A stretch of 64,000 bases of DNA from Pectobacterium peruviense (GTDB taxonomy: Bacteria; Pseudomonadota; Gammaproteobacteria; Enterobacterales; Enterobacteriaceae), in assembly GCF_002847345.1 (NCBI RefSeq), contig NZ_LXFV01000006.1:62001-126000 (forward strand), written 5' to 3'. This document shows positions 1 to 9,434 of this stretch, in pieces. The position numbers were made by a program, and so were the translations under genes. The notes under the pieces were generated by a model. It did not search any database and was not told where the DNA came from. It saw nothing but the letters and a program-made list of their open reading frames with translations. Within the stretch, counting starts at the first letter, position 1. Each line of letters begins with the position of its first letter.

Positions 1-245
1 CGCTCTACTGGCTGGCGGGTAAAGCAAACCGGGTGCCTCAGGCTGGGGACGATCTCGAATTGCAACTTGGCGAGAACTGGCGTCGTACCGGGACAGTATT
101 GGCAGCCAGCCAATTGCAGAACGGTGACGTGTGGGTGCAGGCGGTGTTGAATAACGATCTGAACGCAGAGAATATCCTGCGCGTACGTGACGATGCCGAA
201 AGCCAACTCACGGTTCAACCTCTGCCGTATGAAATAACGGATTAA
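1..245 (+). CDS. ygfZ: tRNA-modifying protein YgfZ, C-terminal part
   Basis: The reading frame is open from the window edge and ends at TAA (243-245), giving about 80 residues. The tail matches the C-terminal domain of the folate-binding YgfZ protein as I remember it (beta-rich, with a [12 protein letters not shown]-like segment). YgfZ is related to GcvT and supports repair or assembly of Fe-S enzymes such as MiaB. The conserved KGCYxGQE motif would lie upstream, outside the window. The gene next door is the yqfA/trhA family, the same neighbour as in E. coli, which supports the call. Confidence 0.8.
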   Translation, partial: LYWLAGKANRVPQAGDDLELQLGENWRRTGTVLAASQLQNGDVWVQAVLNNDLNAENILRVRDDAESQLTVQPLPYEITD

Positions 246-299
246 TCCGACGAGTAACATCACGCATGAGCCAGTTAGGCTCATGCGTTTTATACGAAC

Positions 300-947
300 T
301 TAAATATAAAGATAAATCGCCAGAAAGTGGCAAACGCTGCCGCCTAAAACAAATCCGTGCCAAATCGCGTGATTATAGGGAATGCGCTTGCTGGCGTAGA
401 AAATCACCCCCAGCGTATACACCACGCCGCCCACAGCCAGCAGCGTTACACTCCCCGCCGACAGCTTCATCACCATCTGATAAATCACCACCAGCGACAG
501 CCAGCCCATGCCCAGGTAGGTAATCAACGACAGCACTTCAAAACGGTGGGCAAACGCCAGCTTGAAGATCACGCCCAACAGCGCCATGCTCCAGATGACA
601 ACCATCAAACCATGCGCCAGCGGTGAATCCAGCCCGACCAGCAAAAATGGCGTATAGGTTCCGGCAATCAATAGATAAATAGCGCAGTGGTCGAATTTTT
701 TCAGCCACGGTTTGATGCGCGGCGAGGGAATCGCGTGGTACAGCGTCGACGCTAAAAACAGCAGGATAATGCTGCCGCCATAGAGGCTGTAGCTGGTAAT
801 CGCCACGCTGCCAGCGTCATTGTTGACCGCCTGTACCAGCAGTAAAACCAGACCCACAATACCGAAAATCACACCAATTCCATGGCTTATGCTATTCGCA
901 ATTTCCTCTGCCAGCGAGTAGTCCGACATCTGTGCATTTTTTGACAT
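300..947 (-). CDS. trhA: Hemolysin III family (PAQR-type) membrane protein
   Basis: A 215-residue polytopic protein close to E. coli YqfA/TrhA. Conserved blocks include [42 protein letters not shown] and the C-terminal [19 protein letters not shown]. The His, Asp and Ser pattern is that of the hemolysin III/PAQR superfamily, thought to be membrane hydrolases. About seven membrane segments are visible. The frame is open a further 22 codons upstream, but I place the start at the ATG at 947 because it gives the E. coli-like N-terminus; the longer version begins with an unlikely polar stretch. It converges with ygfZ. Physiological substrate unknown. Confidence 0.88.
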   Translation of the reverse strand: MSKNAQMSDYSLAEEIANSISHGIGVIFGIVGLVLLLVQAVNNDAGSVAITSYSLYGGSIILLFLASTLYHAIPSPRIKPWLKKFDHCAIYLLIAGTYTPFLLVGLDSPLAHGLMVVIWSMALLGVIFKLAFAHRFEVLSLITYLGMGWLSLVVIYQMVMKLSAGSVTLLAVGGVVYTLGVIFYASKRIPYNHAIWHGFVLGGSVCHFLAIYLYI

Positions 948-1350
948 CAATAGGTTCCGCAGTATTAACAATACACATTCAACAGCGTCGTGCGCTGACG
1001 TCATCCACCTCACCTTTCCCGTTCTTGTACAGAACGAAGTAGGCGTAGGTGTTTAACCTTTGAGCAGATTAACTGAGAATAGTTTCAGTGTACACGTGTA
1101 AGCTAAAATAATTATTCCCGTCTTATTTTTGGCTTCTTCGCCCTCTTAACGTGCGATCATGCATGTCAATCTCGGGCAACATCCCCTAGAATGTCCGACT
1201 TCGATATCTTCCTGTTTTTTGAAGGGCTCTGTCGTCCTTATCGGTTATTCGCGTTAACGGTTATCCGGTTCAGACGCTCACAGCGCCTTTCTGTATTTGT
1301 CAGTGCATGATTTTTACTGCATCGTTTTCACTGCAAGAGGTAAGCTTTTC
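948..1350. other. Intergenic region between trhA and the HD-domain gene
   Basis: About 400 bases between divergent genes. It must hold both promoters. I see no convincing ORF, repeat or operator. The stretch around 1075-1120 is AT-rich and a plausible promoter area. An in-frame extension of the HD gene back to 1297 exists but lacks a ribosome binding site. Confidence 0.5.
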
Positions 1351-1959
1351 ATGTCATCTTCCCCATCTATTCTGAATTTCGGTTCCATGACCGATGTCTT
1401 CGGCTTTCTGATAGAAATCGATAAATTGAAAAGCGTGCAGCGCCGCACCAAGATTATTGGCAGCGAACGTCACGAAGATTCTGCCGAGCACAGCTGGCAT
1501 TTTGCCGTCGCTGCGATGGCGCTGGCGCCTTACGCAGGTGAAGGTGTGGATATTCAGCGCGTGATCCAAATGGCGCTGATTCACGATATCGTCGAAATCG
1601 ATGCGGGCGATGTGATCGTGTACGATCTTTCCGCGCGTCTTGCGATTCACGATCAGGAAGTCGCTGCCGCGGCCCGCATTTTCGGCCTGCTGCCGGAACC
1701 ACAGCGTCAGCAATTCCACGATCTGTGGGAAGAGTACGAAGCGAATGAAACCCCCAGCGCCCAGTTCGCTCTGGTGCTCGATCGCGTTATGCCGATGCTA
1801 ATGAACCTGTATAACGGCGGCCAAAGCTGGGTAGAAAACGGCATCCGTCTGGAACAGGTTCTTGACCGCGCCGAGTTCATCGCCACGATCAACCCGGAAC
1901 TATGGCAATACATGAAGCAGCATCTGGAAGACGCCAAAGCCAAGGGATGGTTGCTATAA
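1351..1959 (+). CDS. HD-domain phosphohydrolase (YfbR-like, HD_3 type)
   Basis: A 202-residue protein with the HD-domain metal-binding pattern: R40, H47 in DSAEHSW, H78-D79 in ALIHDIVEID, and a late Asp in LVLDRVMP (D144). This arrangement is that of the YfbR/HD_3 nucleoside-monophosphate phosphatases, so a soluble nucleotidase role is likely; the substrate cannot be read from sequence. I chose the ATG at 1351 because AAGAGG lies just upstream and the 18 extra codons of the longer frame look non-homologous. It is followed by a separate LacI gene 54 bases downstream. Confidence 0.8.
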   Translation: MSSSPSILNFGSMTDVFGFLIEIDKLKSVQRRTKIIGSERHEDSAEHSWHFAVAAMALAPYAGEGVDIQRVIQMALIHDIVEIDAGDVIVYDLSARLAIHDQEVAAAARIFGLLPEPQRQQFHDLWEEYEANETPSAQFALVLDRVMPMLMNLYNGGQSWVENGIRLEQVLDRAEFIATINPELWQYMKQHLEDAKAKGWLL

Positions 1960-2013
1960 TTCGGTTTTCCCGATAGACGCCCCGTCGCCGGGCATTCACG
2001 TCAGGAGAGGGTG

Positions 2014-3018
2014 ATGTCTTTAAAAACAATCGCGAATAACCTGGGTTTGTCGGTGGCTGCGGTGAGCCGTGCTCTGAACGGTCATCGGGATATCTCCGAA
2101 GCTACGCGCCAGCGTATTCAGGAAGAAGCGGAACGCATCGGCTATCGCCCCAATACGCACGCGCGACGCCTGAAAATGGGCAAAAGCAATGCGGTTGGGC
2201 TGGTCTATCCCTACGCCTCCTCCCTGAGTAACGATATCTTTTTTGAGATGATTGGCGCGATCAGCAGCAAACTGGCGCAGCACGACGTAGATTTTCTCCT
2301 ACTGGCAGACGAACAAGACGCCTGTCAGGGCGCTGTCCGGTTGATCACCAGCCACCGTATTGATGCGCTGATTGTGGCACACACGTGCGAACAGGATGCG
2401 CGACTGATGTTGCTACAACGCCACAAGGTGCCTTTTCTGGCGCTGGGACGCAGCCAGCTACCACACCCTTACGCCTGGTTCGATTTTGACAACCGCGCAG
2501 GCATGGCGCTGGCGACTGAACACCTGATTACGCTCGGCCACCGCCGCATCGCCATGTTAAGCGAAGACCATCCGCAGGCGTTCATCATGCAGCGCCGTCA
2601 GGGTTATCGCGATGCTCTGCAACGCCACGATTTGCCGTTTCACGATGCCTATCTGCGTGGTGTTGATCCAACACGTCGCGCGGGCTACCAGGCCATGCTC
2701 GACCTTCTGGCGTTACCTGAACCGCCAACCGCGATTGTGATGGATGGTAACGTTCACGGCGACGGCGCCGTTGCCGCATTGCAGCAGGCTGGTCGCCTTT
2801 CCGGTTCACATCCTATCGCGTTAGTGATGTATGACGGTTTACCACAGGACAGCCTGACCGACCTCAACGTAACCGCAATAGAACAGGCGACACGCGAACA
2901 GGTTGGCGAACAGATTGCCAGCATGACGCAGGCGCTCATCGCAGGCGAAGCCGTAGAAAATTTGCAGGTATTATGGCAGCCGACGCTACGCATCGGTAAA
3001 ACGAGTTTTCCCGCCTAA
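2014..3018 (+). CDS. LacI-family transcriptional regulator of the alpha-galactoside genes
   Basis: A 334-residue LacI/GalR repressor. The N-terminal helix-turn-helix (about residues 3-22, LKTIANNLGLSVAAVSRALN) and hinge helix (RPNTHARRLKMG) are followed by a periplasmic-binding-protein-like sugar domain. The start is ATG 2014 with AGGAG at 2003-2007; a GTG directly before it (2011) is an alternative. It lies upstream of, and in the same direction as, the alpha-galactosidase gene, whose leader carries two palindromes of LacI operator type. Inference: it represses that gene and the permease, with an alpha-galactoside or a derivative as inducer. Confidence 0.88.
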   Translation: MSLKTIANNLGLSVAAVSRALNGHRDISEATRQRIQEEAERIGYRPNTHARRLKMGKSNAVGLVYPYASSLSNDIFFEMIGAISSKLAQHDVDFLLLADEQDACQGAVRLITSHRIDALIVAHTCEQDARLMLLQRHKVPFLALGRSQLPHPYAWFDFDNRAGMALATEHLITLGHRRIAMLSEDHPQAFIMQRRQGYRDALQRHDLPFHDAYLRGVDPTRRAGYQAMLDLLALPEPPTAIVMDGNVHGDGAVAALQQAGRLSGSHPIALVMYDGLPQDSLTDLNVTAIEQATREQVGEQIASMTQALIAGEAVENLQVLWQPTLRIGKTSFPA

Positions 3019-3146
3019 GCTATTCCGCCCCCTCTCTCATAAAGACATCGGTTGGTTTTTTACGCCAGCCGCCAGCGAGACGCCGTTCACATCTTCATCG
3101 AAATTTGCGCCCATTTACTGACGATTATTTTAACAAAATCACATTT

Positions 3147-3181
3147 CTTAAACGTTTAAGTTGATGACTTAAACGTTTAAG
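3147..3181. promoter_or_regulatory. Tandem LacI-type operators
   Basis: The 14-base perfect palindrome CTTAAACGTTTAAG occurs twice, at 3147-3160 and 3168-3181. The centres are 21 bases apart, two helical turns, so both dimers would sit on the same face. The core AACGTT with a central CG is typical of LacI-family operators. Both lie 50-90 bases upstream of the alpha-galactosidase start and just after the LacI gene. Confidence 0.85.
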
Positions 3182-3233
3182 TTTTCACTGAAAGGCACTA
3201 CTTGCAGTTTGGTCGTAATTTGGAGCCTTTCTT

Positions 3234-5378
3234 ATGATGCGTGATATTGTTCAATTAACCAGCGCAGGGTGCGATGTCATCGTGCGCTGCGCTCCAGCAG
3301 CAGAAATTCTCTATTGGGGGCCACGGCTGCGCGGCTTTTCGCCAGAAGATATCGTTTCTCTGCAACGCCCCGTCGCCAATGGTCGTCTGGATGTCGATCT
3401 TCCTCTGACGCTGGCGATGGAATACGGGCGTGGTCAGTTCGGTTCACCGGGCATTGAAGGCCACCGTTCAGGTTACGACGCCGCGCCGATCTTCACGACC
3501 ACGCAGGTTGATGTTCAAGACAACACGCTCACCATCACGGCAGACGACACACAGGCTGGCCTTCGCCTGACCAGTGAACTGCGACTCGATCCGCAGACCG
3601 ATGTGCTACAACTGCGCCACACGTTACAGAATCTGCGCGCTGACGCCTGGCAAGTACAGCGTCTTGCCGTCACGCTGCCCGTCCCAGAACGGGCGAGCGA
3701 TGTCATGGCGTTTCACGGTCGCTGGCTGCGTGAGTTTCAGGCTCACCGCCTCACGTTGCAGCACGGCGGTTTTATTCAGGAAAGCCGTCGAGGAAGAAGT
3801 TCACACGAATATTTTCCTGCTCTGATTCTTGGCGAATCCGCATTTAGCGAGCAACGTGGCACCGTCTGGGGCGTGCATTTAGGCTGGAGCGGCAACCACC
3901 GTCTGCGTGCCGATATCAAAACCGACGGACGTCGCGTCGTACAGGCGGAAGCCCTTTATCTGCCGGGCGAAATCACGCTGGCGCAGTCAGAATCGCTCAC
4001 AACACCGTGGGTCTACGCGGCGTTCTCCGATACCGGCCTGAACGGCATGAGCCAGCGTTATCACTCCTTCTTACGCCAATCGCTGATCCAATTCTGCGGC
4101 GATAAGCCGCGCCCGGTGCACCTCAATACGTGGGAAGGGATCTATTTCGATCACTCCCCAGAGTACATCATGCAGATGGCGAGCAAAGCCGCCGATGTCG
4201 GCGTAGAGCGCTTCATTATCGACGATGGCTGGTTCCGCGGACGTCATCACGACCGAGCCGCGCTCGGCGACTGGTATCTGGACGAGGAAAAGTACCCTAA
4301 CGGGCTGATGCCAGTCATTGAGCATGTCAAAGCGCTGGGGATGGAGTTCGGCATTTGGGTCGAACCAGAGATGATTAACCCCGATTCCGATCTGTTTCGC
4401 GCCCATCCCGACTGGGTGCTGCAATTGCCCGGCTACGAGCAGCCCACAGGCCGCTACCAGTATGTGTTGAATTTAAACCAGCCCGACGCCTTCGCTTATT
4501 TACTGGAGCGACTGAGCTGGCTGCTAGGCGAGCACCCTGTCGATTATGTGAAATGGGATATGAACCGCGAACTGGTGCAGCCCGGCCATGAAGGACGTCT
4601 GGCCGCCGATGCGCAAACCCGACAGTTTTATCGCCTGCTCGATACCCTGCGCCAGCGTTTTCCCCATGTCGAATTTGAATCCTGCGCCTCCGGCGGCGGC
4701 CGCATCGATTATGGCGTGCTGGAGCGCACCCAACGTTTCTGGGTATCGGATAACAACGACGCGCTGGAGCGTCAGACCATCCAACGCGGTATGAGCTACT
4801 TCTTCCCACCAGAGGTGATGGGGCAACACATCGGGCACGCCCGCTGCCACGCCACGTATCGGCGTCATACCATTGCTTTTCGCGGCCTGACAGCCCTGTT
4901 CGGCCACATGGGAATCGAGCTGGATCCTGTCAAAGCCGATGATGACGAACTGGAAGGCTATCGCCACTACATCCAGTTGCATAAAACGCTGCGCCCGCTG
5001 CTGCACAGCGGCACAACCTGGCGGGTAGAGATGCCGGACGATACGGTACAGGTCACCGGTGTGGTGAGCCGCGATCAACAACATGCCGTTTTTCAGGTAG
5101 CCCAGTTGCGCATGCCAGATTATTCGCTGGCAGGCACACTCCGCTTCCCTGGCCTGCTGCCCGACGCACGTTATGAAATCAAACTGCTGGACGGCCCGGA
5201 AATCAAAACGGTGCGCGAAGGTGGCGGCACCATGCGTGAACTTCCACCTTGGTTACGCCAACCGCTGGTGGTGTCCGGCGATTGGCTGATGCAGGCCGGC
5301 ATTGCCCTTCCCGTCCTGACGCCAGAAACCGCCATTCTGGTCGAGCTTTCCGCGGTGCAGGAGAGCGCCAGCAGCTAG
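3234..5378 (+). CDS. Alpha-galactosidase, GH36 family
   Basis: A 714-residue cytoplasmic glycosidase without signal peptide, the usual length of bacterial GH36 group I enzymes (RafA/AgaA type). It has an N-terminal beta-sandwich, then a TIM barrel beginning around VHLNTWEGIYFDH and RFIIDDGWF. The nucleophile motif KWDMNRE places the catalytic Asp at D442; the acid/base region is SDNNDALER (about 505-513), and CASGGGR is also present. It hydrolyses terminal alpha-1,6-galactose from melibiose, raffinose or stachyose. Two adjacent ATGs (3234, 3237) are possible starts. It lies downstream of the LacI gene and its operators, and a LacY-type permease follows after a 200-base repeat. The exact substrate is inferred. 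Confidence 0.93.
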   Translation: MMRDIVQLTSAGCDVIVRCAPAAEILYWGPRLRGFSPEDIVSLQRPVANGRLDVDLPLTLAMEYGRGQFGSPGIEGHRSGYDAAPIFTTTQVDVQDNTLTITADDTQAGLRLTSELRLDPQTDVLQLRHTLQNLRADAWQVQRLAVTLPVPERASDVMAFHGRWLREFQAHRLTLQHGGFIQESRRGRSSHEYFPALILGESAFSEQRGTVWGVHLGWSGNHRLRADIKTDGRRVVQAEALYLPGEITLAQSESLTTPWVYAAFSDTGLNGMSQRYHSFLRQSLIQFCGDKPRPVHLNTWEGIYFDHSPEYIMQMASKAADVGVERFIIDDGWFRGRHHDRAALGDWYLDEEKYPNGLMPVIEHVKALGMEFGIWVEPEMINPDSDLFRAHPDWVLQLPGYEQPTGRYQYVLNLNQPDAFAYLLERLSWLLGEHPVDYVKWDMNRELVQPGHEGRLAADAQTRQFYRLLDTLRQRFPHVEFESCASGGGRIDYGVLERTQRFWVSDNNDALERQTIQRGMSYFFPPEVMGQHIGHARCHATYRRHTIAFRGLTALFGHMGIELDPVKADDDELEGYRHYIQLHKTLRPLLHSGTTWRVEMPDDTVQVTGVVSRDQQHAVFQVAQLRMPDYSLAGTLRFPGLLPDARYEIKLLDGPEIKTVREGGGTMRELPPWLRQPLVVSGDWLMQAGIALPVLTPETAILVELSAVQESASS

Positions 5379-5428
5379 CTTTTTTGTTGTACGGCAATCA
5401 TGTAGCACCAATACGCAACCACACATAG

Positions 5429-5631
<203 letters not shown>

Positions 5632-5647
5632 TTCAGGGGAAATAAAG

Positions 5648-6910
5648 ATGCCTACTACTTCCTGCTACTACAAAAATAACCGTAACTTCTGGATTTTCGG
5701 CGCGTTCTTCTTTCTTTATTTTTTCATCATGGCGACGTGCTTTCCGTTTTTGCCGATTTGGCTGTCGGACGTTATCGGGCTCAATAAAACCGATACTGGT
5801 ATCGTCTTTTCCTTCCTGTCGTTGTTCGCAATCCTGTTTCAGCCGTTCCTCGGCATCCTGTCCGACAAGCTGGGTATGAAGAAGCACCTGCTCTGGGTGA
5901 TCTCGGTGCTATTGCTCTTTTTTGCCCCTTTCTTTCTCTATGTCTTCGCCCCGCTGTTAAAAATCAACGTGATACTAGGTGCCTTAGTCGGCGGCCTGTA
6001 TATCGGGTTCTCTTTCAGTGCGGGCGCCGGTGCCATTGAAGCCTATATCGAACGCATCAGCCGACAGCACCACTTTGAGTACGGTAAGGCGCGCATGTTT
6101 GGCTGCTTTGGCTGGGGAATCTGTGCTTCAACGGCGGGAATGCTGTTTAACATCAACCCCGATATTGTGTTTTGGATGGGATCTGGGTCGGCGATTATTT
6201 TGATCGTGTTGCTGTGTCTGGCGAAGACGGAAAGCAACCCGACCGCCGCCGTCATGGACTCGCTCGGTGCCAATGCCTCGCCTTTTAGTGTGAAGCTGGC
6301 ATTAGGCCTGCTGGCCAATCGTCAGTTCTGGTTGCTGGTGCTGTACGTGGTCGGCGTCGCCTGTATTTATGATGTCTACGATCAGCAATTCGCTAATTTC
6401 TTTAAATCGTTCTTTAGTTCACAGGAACAGGGTAATCAGATCTTTGGTTTTGTTACCACGGCTGGGGAAGCGGCAAATGCGCTGGTGATGTTCTGCACAC
6501 CGTGGCTGATCGGTCGGATCGGTGCCAAAAATGCGCTGCTGGTGGCAGGAACCATTATGTCGATCAGGATTTTGGGTTCAGCCTGCGCTACGTCTATCAC
6601 AGAAGTCATCATCCTGAAGATGCTGCACGCCTTCGAAGTGCCGTTACTGCTCATCGGGGTCTTTAAATACATCGCCAATACGTTTGATTCGCGCTTGTCG
6701 GCCACGATTTATCTGGTGGGCTTCCAGTTCGCTAAACAGTTCATGGCAATATTTCTCTCCTCTGCCGCGGGCAATCTGTACGATCGTATCGGCTTCAACC
6801 AGACTTACCTGCTTCTTGGTGGTATCGCGCTCACCTTTACGGCAATCTCAGCCTTTACGCTGTCATCTTCACGTAGTACAGCGAGTATGCGTTCTCAGAC
6901 CGCGCATTAA
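5648..6910 (+). CDS. LacY/RafB-type oligosaccharide:H+ symporter (MFS)
   Basis: A 420-residue, twelve-helix permease of the oligosaccharide:H+ symporter family, collinear with E. coli LacY. The LacY residues for sugar and proton coupling appear kept: Glu in GAIEAYIE (E126 equivalent), Arg in KARMFGC (R144), Glu in TTAGEA (E269), Arg in MSIRILG (R302), and His and Glu in LHAFEVP (H322, E325). Next to an alpha-galactosidase and LacI regulator, a raffinose/melibiose importer (RafB-like) is more likely than a lactose permease, since no beta-galactosidase is in the window. The start has AGGGGA upstream, at the repeat boundary. Confidence 0.9.
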   Translation: MPTTSCYYKNNRNFWIFGAFFFLYFFIMATCFPFLPIWLSDVIGLNKTDTGIVFSFLSLFAILFQPFLGILSDKLGMKKHLLWVISVLLLFFAPFFLYVFAPLLKINVILGALVGGLYIGFSFSAGAGAIEAYIERISRQHHFEYGKARMFGCFGWGICASTAGMLFNINPDIVFWMGSGSAIILIVLLCLAKTESNPTAAVMDSLGANASPFSVKLALGLLANRQFWLLVLYVVGVACIYDVYDQQFANFFKSFFSSQEQGNQIFGFVTTAGEAANALVMFCTPWLIGRIGAKNALLVAGTIMSIRILGSACATSITEVIILKMLHAFEVPLLLIGVFKYIANTFDSRLSATIYLVGFQFAKQFMAIFLSSAAGNLYDRIGFNQTYLLLGGIALTFTAISAFTLSSSRSTASMRSQTAH

Positions 6911-7003
6911 AGGTGAGTCGAGCGGTGATAATGGGTAGATCGTAAAGACGCTGCGAGTAGGTGTGTTAACGATCTAAATCGCTCAGAATCGTTTTTCAAC
7001 GCT

Positions 7004-7042
7004 CATCCCGCCCCGTTGAATCAACATCAACGGGGCGGGATG
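7004..7042. terminator. Bidirectional terminator between permease and ABC operon
   Basis: A perfect 16-base stem: CATCCCGCCCCGTTGA at 7004-7019 pairs with the complementary arm ending at 7042, around a 7-base loop. It lies between convergent transcription units, with a T-rich run on one side (CCTTATTTC). Confidence 0.75.
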
Positions 7043-7045
7043 TCC

Positions 7046-8353
7046 TTATTTCACGTCTCGCAGCGCGGTTTTATCCACGTAAGGCTTCATGATGCCATCG
7101 GCCTCTTTCTGTGCAGCGGCAGCAGCGTCATCGACCTTTTTCGCCGGATCGTTTAGCAGCGCCGCCAGCTGATTTTCCATCGCTTTGCGTACCGCGACCG
7201 TTTCATAGGTTGCGTACCACGGATGGGCATATTGCAGCTGTGACAACGCAATGGCTGCACGCGGATCTTTCGCCAGATAGTCTTTCATTTCTGGCAGATC
7301 GTAGGCCGCCATACGCGGTGCGAAATAGCCGGTAAAACGGCTCCAGCTTCCGCTAACTTCCGGACTGACCAGATAGTTCATAAACTGCCAGGCCGCTTTC
7401 TTCTTCTCCTCGGAAATCCCTTTGAAGCTCACCAAACTCGCCCCGCCGATGGTCACACCACGACGCTCTTTTTCCGGCATCATCGCCACACCGAGCGAGA
7501 AATCTTTGGTGTTTTCACGCATAAAGCCCAGCGCACCGGTGCTCAGCATCGCCATGCCCAATTTTCCGGAGAAAAATGCGGCGCTGATTTGCTTGGAATT
7601 CAGCACACCCGCAGGCATTGCTTTGTCGCGATACACCAAGTCACGCCAGAACTGGAGCGCGCCTTTGGTCGATGCGGTGTTGTAATACACTTCTCCCGGA
7701 TAGTCGGCATTGTAATACGCCCCGCCGTTGGCGCGCGTCAATGCAGACAACATCCAGCCGCCGTAGTCATCGTTCGTGGACGGGATCATGATGCCCCACT
7801 GCCCTTTCGCCGGATCGGTCAGTTTCTTGGCGACCGCAGCCACTTCATCCCAGTTTTTTGGCGGTTCGTTAAAACCGGCCTTCTTCAGCATATCTTCGTT
7901 GTAATAGAGGATCGGCGTCGAGTTATGGAACGGGATCGCGTAAGTTACGCCCATCACCTGCGCATTCTGGTGCAGCGCAGGCCAGAAGTTTTTGGTCAGA
8001 AAAGGCGTGGCTTTTTCGTTGCCGTATTTGAACAGCTCATCCATCGGCAGGATTTCATCTTTGATGACCAGATCGGCAGTGAAGTTTGCAGACATAATCA
8101 CCAGCGCTGGCGGATCGCCCGCTTTGGCAGCAGCTTCCGCTTTCACTTTCGTCGTGTCGTAACTGCCGGTGAAGATCCCACGCACTTCAACCTGATCTTG
8201 CGATTGGTTGTACTCTTTGATGATGCGCGTCATTTCCATCGTCAGCTTGCCATCAACCGGCGCGGGGAACATAAAATCGATATTCTCTTTTGCCAGAGCA
8301 GGGCCAGACATCAGCAAGGCTATCGCCAGCGCCATCATACGAGGCTTACGCAT
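7046..8353 (-). CDS. ABC importer substrate-binding protein, UgpB-like
   Basis: A 435-residue family 1 solute-binding protein with a Sec signal peptide (MRKPRMM, then a hydrophobic core, cleavage after ALA before KEN). The segment AIPFHNSTPILYYNEDMLKKAG and the later IGGASL and FTGYFAPR blocks resemble UgpB, the glycerol-3-phosphate/glycerophosphodiester binding protein. The start at 8353 has AGGAGA upstream and overlaps the ATPase end by 8 bases; the longer frame has no support. It is the last gene of the operon. Given the GpdQ-type phosphodiesterase encoded alongside, the ligand is probably a glycerophosphodiester; this is inference. Confidence 0.85.
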   Translation of the reverse strand: MRKPRMMALAIALLMSGPALAKENIDFMFPAPVDGKLTMEMTRIIKEYNQSQDQVEVRGIFTGSYDTTKVKAEAAAKAGDPPALVIMSANFTADLVIKDEILPMDELFKYGNEKATPFLTKNFWPALHQNAQVMGVTYAIPFHNSTPILYYNEDMLKKAGFNEPPKNWDEVAAVAKKLTDPAKGQWGIMIPSTNDDYGGWMLSALTRANGGAYYNADYPGEVYYNTASTKGALQFWRDLVYRDKAMPAGVLNSKQISAAFFSGKLGMAMLSTGALGFMRENTKDFSLGVAMMPEKERRGVTIGGASLVSFKGISEEKKKAAWQFMNYLVSPEVSGSWSRFTGYFAPRMAAYDLPEMKDYLAKDPRAAIALSQLQYAHPWYATYETVAVRKAMENQLAALLNDPAKKVDDAAAAAQKEADGIMKPYVDKTALRDVK

Positions 8354-9434
8354 TTCTTTTCTCCTGGGATAAATTACGGGCGGTTTGCCCAGAAAACCAA
8401 TGACAATCCTGCGGTGAAAAATGAAGTACAACGGACGCGCCGATGTTCGGCACGCCATCGCGATTTGGACGACGGTAGCGAATATTGCCCAACGGCGTAT
8501 CCACATGCATCAGATACTCCGCGCCAAATAGCTCCCGTTGCTTCACCGTTCCCGACAATGACAAATCGCCGTCTGACGCGGCGTGTTCGGTAAGATGCTC
8601 AGGTCGAACCCCTAGCAGCACACTGGTTAATGAACGTGTTTCTTCACTCGCGGGCAGCGCCACAGGCAGTGCTTGTAAAAACGCGTGACCATCGGAACAT
8701 GCCAGCGTCACCATGTTCATTGCGGGCGTGCCGATAAATCCGGCAACAAAGACGTTAGCCGGGTGAGAATACAGCTGTTCCGGCGTACCGACCTGCTGCA
8801 ACACGCCGCGATCCAGCACGGCGATCCTGTCCGCCATCGTCATTGCCTCGATCTGATCGTGCGTAACGTAGACGGTGGTGGTTTTCAACTGCCGATGCAG
8901 ATCCATAATGCCGTCCCGCACATCACTGCGCAGCCGAGCATCCAGATTCGACAGCGGTTCATCCATCAGAAACAAGCGTGGATCGCGCACGATCGCCCGT
9001 GCCATCGCCACGCGCTGACGCTGGCCGCCAGACAGTTTTCCCGGTTTGCGTTTAAGCAACGGCTCAAGCTGAAGCAGGCTGGCAACGCGCTGTACCCGTT
9101 GTGGATACTCGGCTTTCGGCTCACCGCGCATCCGCATGCCAAAAGTGATGTTCTGCTCAACGGTCAAATGCGGAAACAACGCGTAGTTCTGGAAGATCAT
9201 CGAGAAATTGCGCTGCTTCGGGCTCCACGTCGTGATGTCGTCGTCGCCCAGCAGGATTTGCCCATCGCTCACGTCTTCCAGACCAGCCAACATACGCAGC
9301 AGCGTACTTTTGCCACAGCCGGACGGCCCGACCAGCACCAGAAACTCACCGTCGGCGATATCTAACGACAGCGATGCCAGCGCCTGCATGTGTTCGAAGC
9401 GTTTACTGATATTGCGTAACTGAATCACGGCCAT
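8346..9434 (-). CDS. ABC importer ATPase, MalK/UgpC type
   Basis: A 362-residue CUT1-type ATP-binding protein. Walker A is GPSGCGKST (36-44); it is followed by a Q-loop (FQNYALFPH), the signature LSGGQRQRVAMARA, Walker B LFLMDEPLSNLDA and the H-loop VTHDQIEAMTMAD. A C-terminal TOBE/MalK-like regulatory domain follows. It powers the importer formed by the two permeases of this operon. Its ATG overlaps the gpdQ stop (TAATG), so the two are translationally coupled. Confidence 0.93.
   Translation of the reverse strand: MAVIQLRNISKRFEHMQALASLSLDIADGEFLVLVGPSGCGKSTLLRMLAGLEDVSDGQILLGDDDITTWSPKQRNFSMIFQNYALFPHLTVEQNITFGMRMRGEPKAEYPQRVQRVASLLQLEPLLKRKPGKLSGGQRQRVAMARAIVRDPRLFLMDEPLSNLDARLRSDVRDGIMDLHRQLKTTTVYVTHDQIEAMTMADRIAVLDRGVLQQVGTPEQLYSHPANVFVAGFIGTPAMNMVTLACSDGHAFLQALPVALPASEETRSLTSVLLGVRPEHLTEHAASDGDLSLSGTVKQRELFGAEYLMHVDTPLGNIRYRRPNRDGVPNIGASVVLHFSPQDCHWFSGQTARNLSQEKRNA

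Noticed and set aside
7589-8593. 334-codon plus-strand frame antisense to the binding-protein gene
   Set aside because: Its translation is rich in Arg, His and Gln without domain pattern and mirrors the true minus-strand gene with signal peptide and importer motifs.
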